Part shown: positions 9,048 through 17,725 of the stretch, one piece after another | Position numbering within the stretch: position 1 is the first letter of the stretch | How the letters are laid out: each line of letters begins with the position of its first letter | NCBI GenBank assembly: GCA_963575745.1 | Contig: CAUYUJ010016895.1 | Span: 190,482 to 227,981 of the forward strand | Source of the DNA: Prorocentrum cordatum | Taxonomy: Eukaryota > Sar > Dinophyceae > Prorocentrales > Prorocentraceae | Direction: 5' to 3' | DNA length: 37,500 nucleotides | Program-made: the position numbers and the translations under genes | Notes under the pieces: model-generated | What the model was told of the DNA's origin: nothing | The model's database searches: none | What the model saw: the letters and a program-made list of their open reading frames with translations, nothing else

Positions 9048-9320
9048 CGGTGCCCGGACAAAAAAAAGTGTCCACACCGACGGCGAGAAGGCAGTCAGAC
9101 ATGATGGCAACAACACTTGCAATCTACATTTGACTCGCCCCCCTCCCCCCAAAAACTCAAAGTTGAAGTGTCCACAGTTTGTCCCTCGCGCGTTGCCTCG
9201 CAGCTAACCCCGCCAACTTTGAGTTGGGGGGGACGGGGGCTACGGATATTTGTTCGACTGAATTCGACGTCGTATCATCTCTTAGCGCGATGGGTGTGGA
9301 CACTTTTTGTTCTGGCACCG
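9048..9320. mobile_element. TIR element family 2, copy B (273 bp)
   Basis: Second copy of the 6038-6307 element, nearly identical along its length, including the terminal CGGTGCCCGGACAAAAA, the nested CTCAAAGTTG inverted pair and the TTCGACTGAATTCGA block. Both copies are preceded by ACCCAGAC; here the right flank begins ACCCGACA, a possible imperfect 8-bp target duplication. No open frame of its own. Confidence 0.8.
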
Positions 9321-9412
9321 ACCCGACAATTGACGTTTACTAAGCGGCCCTTGGCGTTTACTGAGTATCCCCGGCCCCGGGGTAATCAAGGGCTCCCTCC
9401 CCTTAACCCCTG

Positions 9413-9742
9413 ACCGTTTATTATCCCCGGCCAATGCAGGTTTGGTCGGGGGAGAGTGGAGGAGAGGCCGATGTTTCTTATCGCGGGGAAAGTTGCGAGT
9501 CGAAGATGTGATCTTCTTATGTTGACTAGCAGCATCATCAAAGACGTGTGGCATGGCAATGGGGGTCTTCCCGAGTCAGGAACGTGTGGCAGGGCTATGG
9601 GATTCTAACTTTCTCAACCCTTCCCGGATTAGGTTTCCTGGCGAGGAGCGCCAAGGACCTCCAGAGCGTAGGTAAGCTTTAGGTGCCAGATCTCGAGAAG
9701 CGCCAAGGACCATCAGAGCGAGGATCTCGGGGAGCGCCCAGG

Positions 9743-9797
<55 letters not shown>

Positions 9798-9895
9798 CCC
9801 TCCGATATGCCGGGAAATTGTTATTATCCCGAGGACCCTGATTGTTATTATCCCGAGGAGTTTATATCAGGGGCGTAGGGGTTACCCCTGCCCTG
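9413..9895 (+). repeat. Composite dispersed repeat, copy X, with ATC microsatellite
   Basis: The left part (9413-9542: ...TTTGGTCGGGGG..., GGGGAAAGTT, TCTTATGTTGA) and right part (9808-9890: two TTATTATCCCGAGGA words) are recognisably shared with the ends of 23150-24192. The middle differs: here it holds three diverged GAGCGCCAAGGACC units (9648-9742) and a pure ATC/CAT run at 9743-9797. No coding potential. Confidence 0.65.
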
Positions 9896-10143
9896 TTCGA
9901 TTCCTTCCTTTGGGTGCGTTTACTAAACAGCTTCGCTTGTAGGCGTGATTATTGTGGGGGTGCATTTCTGCCCTCTATCCAAGCGACGTGGCCGACGCTT
10001 CCGAATCCCAGGAGATGCTCTTACGCTATCCCAGGGCGCGATGGCGTGTCTGGCCCGCCACCTCTTGCAGCTGCGGTGCAGGGGGCCCGTGCCGTGCTCG
10101 AGGCGATTTGCCCTCCTCCACCTCGTCCTCCTTCTCACTCTCC

Positions 10144-10165
10144 TCCGCAGCCATTTTGGCTCAAG
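10144..10165 (+). other. DinoSL (spliced leader) relic
   Basis: TCCG-C-AG followed by CCATTTTGGCTCAAG matches the 22-nt dinoflagellate spliced leader at 21 positions (C instead of T at position 5). It is preceded by a pyrimidine-rich stretch and includes the AG at which a new leader could be trans-spliced. The leader is added to mRNA after transcription, so a genomic copy fused to a gene-like sequence marks reintegration of a reverse-transcribed mRNA. The PPR fragment begins within about 40 bp. Confidence 0.9.
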
Positions 10166-10189
10166 TCGCGGTGCCATGTCTCTCGGGAT

Positions 10190-10475
10190 CGTCTCAAGAT
10201 GGCGTTGTGTCCCTCGAGGCGTCGGTCAGGAATTGCGGCCTGACAACACAATGGGGCGCCGCACTGCGGTTGCTCCGCTAAGGAATTCAATTGGGTGTGC
10301 AAGTCGTCCCAAACCATTACGTTGCGACCGTCAACGCGTGCAGAAAAGGCGAGCAATGGCAACACGCGTTGTCAGTGCTCAGCGAGATGTGGGAGGCGAA
10401 GCTAGGGCCCGACGTCATCTCTACTACATTGCAGGGCCCAGTGCGTGCCAGAATGGTGCAGGCTCCAATGAACCA
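10190..10475 (+). pseudogene. PPR-repeat gene fragment 1, broken, with DinoSL relic upstream
   Basis: In the + frame containing 10282 the sequence reads as two consecutive 35-residue pentatricopeptide repeats. The first (about 10200-10290: ...TTQWGAALRLLR, then an in-frame TAA at 10279-10281) leads into a complete one (VVPNHYVATVNACRKGEQW, QHALSVLSEMWEAKLGPDVIS, 10300-10425). A third begins but shifts frame by one base near 10428 and degrades at the ISACEKG position, where the CCAAGACGGCCC repeat takes over. PPR proteins are helical RNA-binding proteins of organelles. The stop, the frameshift and the spliced-leader relic indicate a retro-pseudogene. No credible start codon in this frame. Confidence 0.65.
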
Positions 10476-10582
10476 AAACCGCCCCGGGCTGGCTCCGGGC
10501 CGCCCAGGGAGGCCCCAAGACACGTCCAGAGGGTCCCAAAAATCCCCCAAGACGGCCCCGGAGAGCCCCGGCACGCTTAAAG

Positions 10583-11710
10583 ATGCGCCCAAGACGTCCG
10601 AGAGTCGCCCCAGGCGGCCCTCGAGGCGTCCAAGACGCCCGAAGAGGCCTCCCAAGAGGCCTCCCAAGAGGGCCCCGAGCGACAGAAAGCGTCGATTTCT
10701 ACTGTGTTTTTCGGTGTTTTCGGCCTCCTCGCCTCTTCGGCTTTCCGACGCTCCAAGACGGCCCAAGAAGTCCCCCCGACCGCTCCAAGACGGCCGAAGA
10801 GGACCCCAAGAGAGCCCCAAGACGGGCCAGGAGGGCCCCCAGACGGTCCCAAGACGCCGCAGGACGGCCCCAGGACGGCCCAGGAGGCGCCCAAGACGGC
10901 CCAAGAGGCACCCAAGACGGCCCCAGGAGCGGCCCAAGACGGCCCAAGACAGCCCAAGAGCGCCCAAGACGCCCGAGATTCGCCCCAGGAGGCCCTCGAG
11001 GCGTCCAAGACGCCCGAAGAGGCCTCCCAAGAGGCCTCCCAAGAGGGCCCCGAGCGACAGAAATCGTCGATTTCTATTGTGTTTTTCAATGTTTTTGGCC
11101 TCCTCGCCTCGTCGGCTTTCCGACGCTCCAAGACGGCCCAAGACGCCCCCCCGACCGCTCCAAGACGGCCGAAGAGGATACCAAGAGAGCCCCAAGACGG
11201 GCCAGGAGGGCCCCCAGACGGTCCCAAGACGCCGCAGGACGGCCCCAGGACGGCCCAGGAGGCGCCCAAGACGGCCCAAGAGGCACCCAAGACGGCCCCA
11301 GGAGCGGCCCAAGACGGCCCAAGACAGCCCAAGAGCGCCCAAGACGTCCGAGATTCGCCCCAGGAGGCCCTCGAGGCGTCCAAGACGCCCGAAGAGGCCT
11401 CCCAAGAGGCCTCCCAAGAGGGCCCCGAGCGACAGAAATCGTCGATTTCTATTGTGTTTGTCAATGTTTTCGGCCTCCTCGCCTCGTCGCCTTCCCGACG
11501 CTCCAAGACGGCCCAAGACGCCCCCCCGACCGCTCCAAGACGGCCGAAGAGGACCCCAAGAGAGCCCCAAGACGGGCCAGGAGGGCCCCAAGACGGTCCC
11601 AAGACGCCGCAGGACGGCGTCCGGACGGCCCAGGAGGCGCCCAAGACGGCCCAAGAGGCACCCAAGACGGCCCCAGGAGCGGCCCAAGACGGCCCACGAC
11701 AGCCGAAGAG
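10583..11710 (+). repeat. 375-bp higher-order tandem array (three units)
   Basis: GACAGAAA followed by TCGATTTC recurs at 10681, 11056 and 11431, exactly 375 bp apart each time. Each unit consists of 12-15 bp CCAAGACGGCCC-like sub-repeats plus a conserved island of about 70 bp. The island contains the palindrome GAAATCGTCGATTTC (units 2 and 3; one mismatch in unit 1) followed by CGGCCTCCTCGCC. As 375 is a multiple of three, frames of 360-520 codons stay open on both strands; their Arg/Pro/Lys composition and exact periodicity argue against protein function. A decayed copy of the island occurs at about 13965-14008. Confidence 0.9.
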
Positions 11711-12150
11711 GCGCCAAGGAGGGCCTCAGATGGCCCGAAGACGGCCCAAGAGGCACCCAAGACGGCCCGAGAGAGCCCTAAGAGCCCCCCCGCGAGGCCC
11801 AAACGAAGGCCGAAGAGGCTCCGAAACGGCCCCTACGAAGCCTTCAGTGCCTTCAGAATTCCTTCCAGGAGCGGGGGAGCGGACGAGAGGCGACCGGCAT
11901 ATCGAAGGCACAAAAGAACAATGTTGGACGCTCCGAGGGCCTTCGATGTTTCTCTGTTGGGGAGAGTCGTCGTAGGATCGACGATTGCCGACCGAGGGCA
12001 TGGAGAATCCAGCGAAAGAGGAGAAGAAGGTGGAAAAGGAGGAGGAGGAGGAGGAGGAGGAGGAGGAGGAGGAGCCCGACGCCATCATGATTGCCTTTCG
12101 GCCCTGCAGCCGCACCCCCCCGCGCTTGCCCAGAGACCCCTCGCCACGTC
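11711..12150. other. Diverged GACGGCCC repeats, unique spacer and short GGA run
   Basis: 11711-11850 continues the diverged GACGGCCC repeat; 11850-12035 is more unique sequence; 12039-12075 is a pure GGA run. No gene supported. Confidence 0.5.
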
Positions 12151-12159
12151 GAGCTGATG

Positions 12160-12240
12160 TCGTGGACGGAGTCCACAGGTCTGCCCTAGTCAGCTACAAC
12201 GCTGGGATCAGCGCGTATGAGAAGGGCGAGCAGTCTGGGG
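12160..12240 (+). pseudogene. PPR-repeat fragment 2
   Basis: The + frame reads ALVSYNAGISAYEKGEQ (12184-12234), the diagnostic first helix of the dinoflagellate PPR repeat (typical YNAGISACEKGEQW), then departs into an Arg/Pro-rich translation of the surrounding repeat. It could be a true exon with a donor just after EKGEQ, but no following exon in register was found. Confidence 0.55.
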
Positions 12241-13060
12241 CGCTGCTCGACGGCCTCAGAAGGCCCCTGGAGCGCTCGCCGACGGCTCCAGGATTCCCAG
12301 AGACGGCCTCACAGACGCCCACAAGGGCCGAAGCCGACCCGACCGGAGCCCCCTGACGGGCCAAAAAGGCTTCAGAGACGGGCCCCGAGGACCGCCTGGA
12401 CGGCGCCTTAAGGGGCAAAACTTGTGCGTTTTCCGTAAGTTTCGAGGGTTTTCCTATTCCCGCCATTTCGGGCCCACAACGGCCCAGGATGGCCCTGGGG
12501 GCTTCCCACATCGCCCTTGCACGGTCCAAGAGGGCTCCCCCAGGAGGGCGCCCAGACGGCCCCAGAAGGCCCGCAGACGCCCCAAGAGGGCTCCGAGACG
12601 GCCCAAGAGTTCTTCAAGTGACTCTCAAGTCAGCCCCAACCGGGCCCCAGACCCCGCCCGACCGGGCCCAAAGCGACCTCCGAGACGGCCCGAGACCCCC
12701 AAGATTGCCCCAAGCTCCCCGACTGCTTTTCGGGGTGGCCCCCAGACGTGGCCCCTTCAACGTCGGCCCCACGCGTGGCCCCCAAACGGGACCCCCAAAG
12801 GCGGCCCCCACACACAAAGCTTCCGAAGGTTGGCCCTACCGCCCCAGTAAGCGTGGCCCCCGAATGTCATCCCCACGCGTAGCCCCCAGGCACCCCCACA
12901 CGCAGCCCCCAGCCATTGCCCTCAAACGTCACCGTCACATGTGCCTCCGAAGGTCGCCCGCCCCCAGCGCCCCAGGGACGCCCGAGCTGTTCACTTCGAC
13001 GAGCTGGTCACCTACAGTGTGCGAGTCACAGGCTCAGCACGCCGTGGATTTGATCCACGG
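12241..13060. repeat. Diverged CCAAGACGGCCC / GTGGCCCCCA repeats
   Basis: 12241-12410 and 12480-12720 hold GGCCCCAGA-type words like those of the 375-bp array, much diverged. 12725-12900 changes to GTGGCCCCCAAACGG-like words. 12410-12470 is a T-rich island (gttttccgtaagtttcgaggg). No gene. Confidence 0.6.
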
Positions 13061-13063
13061 GTT

Positions 13064-13128
13064 CACACGAGTCTCTTCTACAATGCCGGAACCAGTGCGT
13101 GCGAGAAAGGCGCATTGTGGCAGCTCGG
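13064..13128 (+). pseudogene. PPR-repeat fragment 3
   Basis: The + frame reads LFYNAGTSACEKGALWQL (13073-13126), again the helix-A signature of a PPR repeat, followed directly by the AGACGGCCC-type repeat. The upstream 80 bp in the same frame (HFDELVTYSVRVTGSARRG) has plausible composition but is not PPR-like. Confidence 0.55.
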
Positions 13129-13584
13129 CAAACGGGCCAGCGGGGCCAGACCCTCCCACATTGGCCCCGAGCGCCTCAAGAAGGCCTCAGAAGCGGCTTC
13201 AGAGATCCCCAGACGGCCCGAACACGGTCGCAGAGTCCCTAAGAGGCGTTGCAGGGTGCACAGCAGGCCAGGAGAGGACCACAGAGGCGCCAAGAGATGC
13301 CCCAGATAGATTGCTTCAGGTGGGCTTCGCTCGGCTTCGAAGTTGTTCAGAAGAGCTAGAGGTCTCCAGACTGCCCCAGAAAGATTCCAAAACTTTCCAA
13401 GAAGGCACAATCGTGCCCCAGAGCGACGCAGGAAGCCTCCAAGATGGCCCAAGTCGGCCCTACAAATGCTCAAGAGGGCCCCCGGAGGCCCCGACGATGA
13501 CCCTTGGGAGGCCCGAGTTTGCCCAAGACGGACCTGAGGGGACGCCAAGGCGGCCCAGGATGGCCCTGAGCGAGGTGTCGGAGG
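13129..13584. repeat. Diverged GGCCCCAGA repeat spacer
   Basis: Loosely repetitive sequence with CCCAGACGGCCC and CCAAGA words between PPR fragments 3 and 4; no independent gene seen. Confidence 0.5.
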
Positions 13585-13660
13585 CGACACTGAAGCCCGA
13601 TCGCATCCATGTTCTGACGCAGTGCGTGCTAGAGCAGGGTGCTGTGGGGCTGGGACGTCT
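13585..13660 (+). pseudogene. PPR-repeat fragment 4, strongly decayed
   Basis: TLKPDRIHVLTQCVLEQGAV aligns loosely with the PPR sequence TLEPDVISYNAGISACEKGGQW; the nucleotide words GAAGCCCGA and CAGTGCGTGC are the best retained. It is recognisable only because of its neighbours. Confidence 0.35.
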
Positions 13661-14036
13661 GGGCCAGAGCCCGCCCAGAGGCCCCCAACGATGGGTCCAA
13701 GAGGGCCAGCGAGCCGGCACCAGGAGGGATGCAGAGGGCCTAAGCAGCGTCCAGGGTAGCCCCAGACTGCCTTGAGACGACCCCGAGACGACCCAACAGG
13801 GTCTCCGGCGGAGACACCCCAAGCCAGTGCCAGACAGCCCCAAGTGGCCAAAGAGCTTCGAAGCGCTTCAGGGCAGCCCCAGTGGCTCCAAGGTGCCCCC
13901 AATTCGGCCCAGAAGAGGCCTAAGACGGCCTCCCTATGTATTCAGCCCCAAGACGGCCACACGCATCGAAAACCTTCTGTTTGAAATGTCTCTGGCCTCC
14001 TCGCCTTGACAGCCCAAGACGGCCCTAATAACGATT
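13661..14036. repeat. Diverged repeat spacer with a decayed 375-bp-array island
   Basis: CCAAGACGGCC-type words continue to about 14030. At 13965-14008 ACCTTCTGTTTGAAATGTC followed by TGGCCTCCTCGCC is a degraded copy of the conserved island of the 375-bp units. Confidence 0.5.
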
Positions 14037-14170
14037 GTGCCATTTGCTACCCCTGAGTTTCATCTACAAGAAATCCTTATCAGCTACGAGGCTGGACTCG
14101 GCGCGTGCGATAAGAGCGAACGTGGCACGCACGTGTTACTGTTGCTTGGCGACTTGGTAGCTGAGCGGTA
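14037..14170 (+). pseudogene. PPR-repeat fragment 5
   Basis: The + frame reads ILISYEAGLGACDKSERG followed by THVLLLLGDLVAERYF, matching a PPR repeat across both helices (VISYNAGISACEKGEQW, then LLLLSELVAEG). Unlike fragments 2-4 it continues past the EKGEQ position. It leads into non-PPR sequence by about 14170. As with the others, an exon of a living gene cannot be excluded, but the changed core residues favour decay. Confidence 0.5.
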
Positions 14171-14233
14171 TTTTGTGGTAGTTGACCGGCATCTCTTCAT
14201 CTATTTTGCCAGGCAAGTTTGTATGCGAAGTCT

Positions 14234-15397
14234 TCACTTTAACAGTTTATCGTTGCCGTCATGGTTGGCCTTGGTTGGGTCCGACCGGATTCTGCAATTT
14301 GCCATCATGTCGAAGGTCCGATCGATTGCCCGTCGCTGTGCCGTGCGGAGGTGCTCAGGTGATCGCAGCCACGGTTCGTGTTCTGTGATTGGAGCCGCGG
14401 TGTTGCTTCTCTTCTCGGTGTTAGTGTTTGGGGCCGATGTTGCGGCGTTCCCGGAGCTCTCGGCCCCTTCCTGGGGTCTTGGCTTTTCCTTGCGCCCCAG
14501 CGCCTCGTATGCGCCTTGGTCTGTTTGCGGTCCTCTGGAGCTCTTGACCCTGAGGTGTGGCTTCCCCCCCACGCGCTCCAGCAGGGGGGTCACGAAAGCC
14601 TCGACCATTGCGCAGGATCCTGTTCCTCTGGCCATGTTCCCCCCTCGCCTGTGTTCCTGCACCTCTCGCCTGCTTCTCCCCCCTCCCTGTCGGCGATTGC
14701 TCAGCCTGCCCCGGCCTCGGAGGGCTTCGGGGTGGCCGGGGTCGTTGCAGCCTGGGGGACCTGAGGTCGAAGGGGGGGCGGGAGAGGGAAGCTGCAATCT
14801 TTGACGGCCCTGCCTGTCCCGGCCTGCCGGATCGGGGGTGGCAGGGGTCGGCGCTGTAATTGGACTCAGCATGGATCGCTTCGCCTGGAATCCTCCACCG
14901 CTTCTGCGGCCGCCACTCTGCTCCAACCCTCCGCAGGTCGGGGGTGTCTGGGGCCGTGTGGCCGCGAGACGGGCGTCCGGCTCGGAGATAATCCGTCTTG
15001 CAGGCAAGCATAATCCTTTCGAGTAAGGGGGGATGCCGGGCTTCGGTTATCCCCAGGCCCTTGCACCCTGGCTCCATCCGGCCTGCTGTAGGGCAGAAGA
15101 GCGGGGGCACGAGGTTCGCGGAAGGTGGTCCCCAGGGCCATCTTTCCAGCGTCTCCTGCCGCGCAGTCTGCCCAGGCCGCCCGAGTGTCTGGGGAGTTTG
15201 GGGTCGTTGCGGTCGGGGGATTGTTTCGGCAAGGGGCGGATCTGGTGATCACCGCCTACCACGCGGGCAGGCTGCGGTATGCCTTGCGCGGACTGGTGGG
15301 TTGTCCCCGGGGCGGATCCTTTTTTAGAGCTCGTTTTTGGCACCCGTGTGCGGCTCGTCTGGGACCTCTCTGGTGTTTCGATGCTTTCCCTCTTCAT
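14234..15397 (-). pseudogene. Putative 388-codon reading frame with one stop, unknown function
   Basis: On the - strand one frame runs from ATG at 15397 to the TGA at 14234 interrupted by a single TAA at 15049-15047. The translation is Pro/Arg/Ser/Thr-rich and probably disordered in the first two thirds. The last part has more ordinary composition (AFVTPLLERVGGKPHLRVKS near 14600; RTAQRRAIDRTFDMMANCRI near 14320) and a mostly GC third position. Opposite-strand frames in the same span read as Cys/Leu/Pro-rich and are less convincing. No family recognised; a gag-like or ORF1-like retroelement protein is possible. Either two adjacent exons or a pseudogene. Confidence 0.35.
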
Positions 15398-15592
15398 TTG
15401 CCCCTTCTACCTGCAGCCTCAAGTGGGCAGCAGAAGAGGTGGATTTCCTCCCACTCACCAGAGCTGTGTCGGAGGAGGGCTGCGCCAGGATGCGCGGCGA
15501 GGCCATGCCGAGGAGAGTGCCCCTCCCGGTTGCCCTCTGGCAACTGTCCCCGCAGCGCCCACTCCACGCCATTTGCGGCCGCCATCCATCCC

Positions 15593-15863
15593 CATCCTCC
15601 TCCTCCTCCTCCTCCTCCTCCTCCTCCTCCTCCTCCTCCTCCTCCGCCTCATCTTCCTCCCTTTCTTTTCAGTGAGGGCGGATCTAACTATGGCCATTCT
15701 GGCCTCTCAGCAGGCATGCCCTCAACATGCCACGCACATCACAGCCCGTCCTCCTCCTCCTCCTTTTCCTCCTTTTCCTCCTTTTCCTCCTCCTTTTCCT
15801 CCTCCTCCTCCTCCTCCTCCTCCTCCTCCTCCTCCTCATCCTCCCCCTCCTCCCTCCTCCCTC
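15593..15863 (+). repeat. CCT/TCC pyrimidine tracts (two blocks)
   Basis: Pure TCC run at 15595-15645 and a TCC/TTTCC run at 15743-15857, separated by about 90 bp of mixed sequence that begins CTTTCTTTTCAG, a textbook-looking splice acceptor without an identified exon. Confidence 0.9.
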
Positions 15864-15989
15864 CGCTCACTCGCGGCACCCTCCGCCCGCTAAAGTGGCT
15901 TGTTCTCGAGGAGAAGAAAAAGAAAGACTTCGACCGCGAGCTGAGGAAGGTCAGAAAAAATATGCGTGGTTGGCCCAGCCGGAGCTTGG

Positions 15990-16125
15990 GAACAGGAGGA
16001 GGGGGAGGAGGATCGCGCGTAGGAGAAGACCACGAGGAGGATTGGGAGCAGGACGAGGAGGGGGAGGAGGAGGTGGAGCACGAGGAGGAGGAGGAGGAGG
16101 AGGAGGAGGAGGAGGGGGACCAGTG
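15990..16125 (+). repeat. GGA purine tract facing the CCT tract
   Basis: GGA/GAG-rich run, purest at 16083-16118. Together with the CCT tract about 130 bp upstream it forms a long potential stem in single-stranded DNA or RNA. Confidence 0.85.
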
Positions 16126-16400
16126 TAAACCCAAGAGTCATCAACGATGTTGAAATTCACCCTCCCTCCAAGCTCCCTCTTCATAGGCCCCCACAGCGGT
16201 TCATTTTCATTGAGGGAACTGCCTCATTGGAAGACAACCGTTCGAATATCCTGAAGCATGCCAAAAAATGCTGCGTCTTGACGATCCGGAATCGTGCCAG
16301 AGCGCTACAGAGTCATCAAGGGTGAAGAAGTCTCCGGCGAAACGCCGGGCCCGCCCTAAAAGCTGGCCTCGGGGTGCGACAGGGAGAAGTTAGCTACACG
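16120..16400 (+). repeat. Conserved core between GGA tracts, copy 1
   Basis: GACCAGTGTAAACCC...CATCAACGATGTTGAAAT followed by CCTCCCTCCAAG, and at the other end AAGTCTCCGGCGAAACG and CTCGGGGTGCGACAGG, match the core at 32833-33445. It is bounded on both sides by GGA tracts, as is the second copy. Non-coding; about 280 bp here against about 610 bp in copy 2. Confidence 0.65.
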
Positions 16401-16404
16401 GAGA

Positions 16405-16700
16405 AGGAATGGAGGACGAGGGGGGTGGGGCGGGAGGCCCAGGAGGAGAACGACGACGAGGGAAAGGGGGAGGAGGAGGAGGAGGAGGAGGAGGAGGAGG
16501 AGGAGGAGGAGGAGGATGAGGAGGAGGAGGAGGAGAAGAGGAGGAGGAGAAGAGGAGGAGGAGGCGGGTGAGGGATGAGAAGGAGGGTGAGGTGACGGCG
16601 ATGGGGGGGAGGATGACAAGAAGGACAAGTAGGGCGGCGGAGGAGGCGAGGTCGACGACGAGAGGGGGGATGAGCGGGACGAGGGGGGGGAGAAGGAGGA
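16405..16700 (+). repeat. GGA purine tract
   Basis: Pure GGA from about 16470 to 16560, then GAGGGTGAGG/AGGACAAG-like degenerate purine sequence to about 16700. Confidence 0.85.
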
Positions 16701-16957
16701 GCAACAGGGCAGACGTGACTTTCACCCCCCCTGATGCCCCTTCCAAGTAGCCGTGGTCGGTCGGCGCCTTTCACCGCCAGAACCCGCCGCCCCCCCCTCC
16801 CCCCAGCTCCTCCCTCGTCCACGATTCCTTTTGTGCCTCCCTCTTGTTCCCCCTTTCCTGCATCTCTTCCCCTCCATTCCATTGCCTCCCCTCCCTCGCT
16901 CCTCCTTCTCCCCCCTCTGTCCCTCCCTGCGGCCGAGCTCGGCTGGAGGGTTCAGAC
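16700..16957. other. Pyrimidine-rich spacer, no gene
   Basis: C/T-rich, CCCCTCCCC-type words at 16785-16930. Frames are open but low-complexity. Confidence 0.4.
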
Positions 16958-17485
16958 TCAAGCCGTCCCGGGTCTCTCCCTCCACGCCTCCCCCTGCTCG
17001 GGCCAAATGTCACTGGGTGCCCTTTTATGCGCCTGGGTGCGGTCCTGGCTCCGAGTCCCCCCGAAAACTTGATCGGATGGCAGCGGGCCTCGGTGGTGGA
17101 GCTTTTGAATATGGAGCTGCTCTCCTGGCTTATGGCCTGTACTCGGACCTGGGGTGGGGCCTGTGTCACTACGCCTGGCATGCGTTACGCCGAGGCCACG
17201 TGTCTGCTGGGGTGCGGGGGGGGCGAGACGGCCTGAAGCATTAGATGGGAGGCGGTGCGGCGTTCCCGGCCTTGTTAGAGCGTGCTGCTCCGACTGGAGC
17301 GGGGGATGAAGGGGTCTCGGCGCATCGTCGGGTCTGCATCGCTTATCACACATTCGCCCGAGCACGTTTTGCGGACAGCGCGGGCGGCGGTCCTCGCGTT
17401 CAAGCTGCCTGCGCTTCGTCTCGCTGCCTGCCGTCACAGCGTGGTGGGAGGTGCGAGCAGTCAGTGGATGGTGTATTTGCTTCAC
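16958..17485 (-). CDS. Weak hypothetical reading frame (175 codons)
   Basis: A - strand frame of 175 codons with His/Pro/Arg-rich composition and no domain. Its style resembles the frame at 14234-15397. A + strand frame (16753-17244) overlaps and is not clearly worse. Listed only because it is the longest non-array frame in this stretch. Confidence 0.15.
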   Translation of the reverse strand: MKQIHHPLTARTSHHAVTAGSETKRRQLEREDRRPRCPQNVLGRMCDKRCRPDDAPRPLHPPLQSEQHALTRPGTPHRLPSNASGRLAPPAPQQTRGLGVTHARRSDTGPTPGPSTGHKPGEQLHIQKLHHRGPLPSDQVFGGTRSQDRTQAHKRAPSDIWPEQGEAWRERPGTA

Positions 17486-17567
17486 GGACGCTGCCCTCCC
17501 TTGGTCCTTCCCTCGGCTCTTCTCCCTCTTTCCTGGCGCTGCTCCTCGCCGTCGTAATTAATATATT

Positions 17568-17693
17568 TTTCCTCCTCTTCCTCCTCCATCTCCTCCTCCT
17601 CCTCCTCCTCCTCCTCCTCCTCCTCCTCCTCCTCCTCCTCCTCCTCCTCTTCCTCCTCCTCCTCCTCCTCCTCCTCCTTCCCCTCCCCCTGTT
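17568..17693 (+). repeat. TCC pyrimidine tract upstream of a DinoSL relic
   Basis: About 120 bp of TCC triplets ending 7 bp before the spliced-leader relic. A pyrimidine tract in front of an AG is what a trans-splice acceptor needs, so it might serve as one by accident or by selection. Confidence 0.9.
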
Positions 17694-17699
17694 CGCCCT

Positions 17700-17721
17700 T
17701 CCGTCACCAGTTTGGCTCAAG
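17700..17721 (+). other. DinoSL (spliced leader) relic, second copy
   Basis: TCCGTCACCAG followed by TTTGGCTCAAG matches the 22-nt leader at 19 positions, with the 3' eleven bases intact. The ATG of the following reading frame is only 4 nt downstream (17726), the layout of a mature trans-spliced mRNA with a very short 5' leader. Confidence 0.8.
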
Positions 17722-17725
17722 ACCG

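Noticed and set aside
9892-9905. GTTCGATTCC resembling a tRNA T-loop (also GGTTCGATTCC near 34385)
   Set aside because: No cloverleaf could be formed around either; no acceptor or D-stem.
10291-12157. Open frames of 480-520 codons on both strands over the 375-bp array
   Set aside because: They simply follow the multiple-of-three period; Arg/Pro/Lys repeats with exact 125-residue periodicity and equal openness on both strands. Only the PPR residues at the start are accepted.
15688-15710. Possible third spliced-leader relic (GGCCATTCTGGC...CTCAG after a TTTTCAG acceptor-like site)
   Set aside because: Needs a mid-sequence insertion and several mismatches, and lacks the intact TTGGCTCAAG end; within chance expectation.
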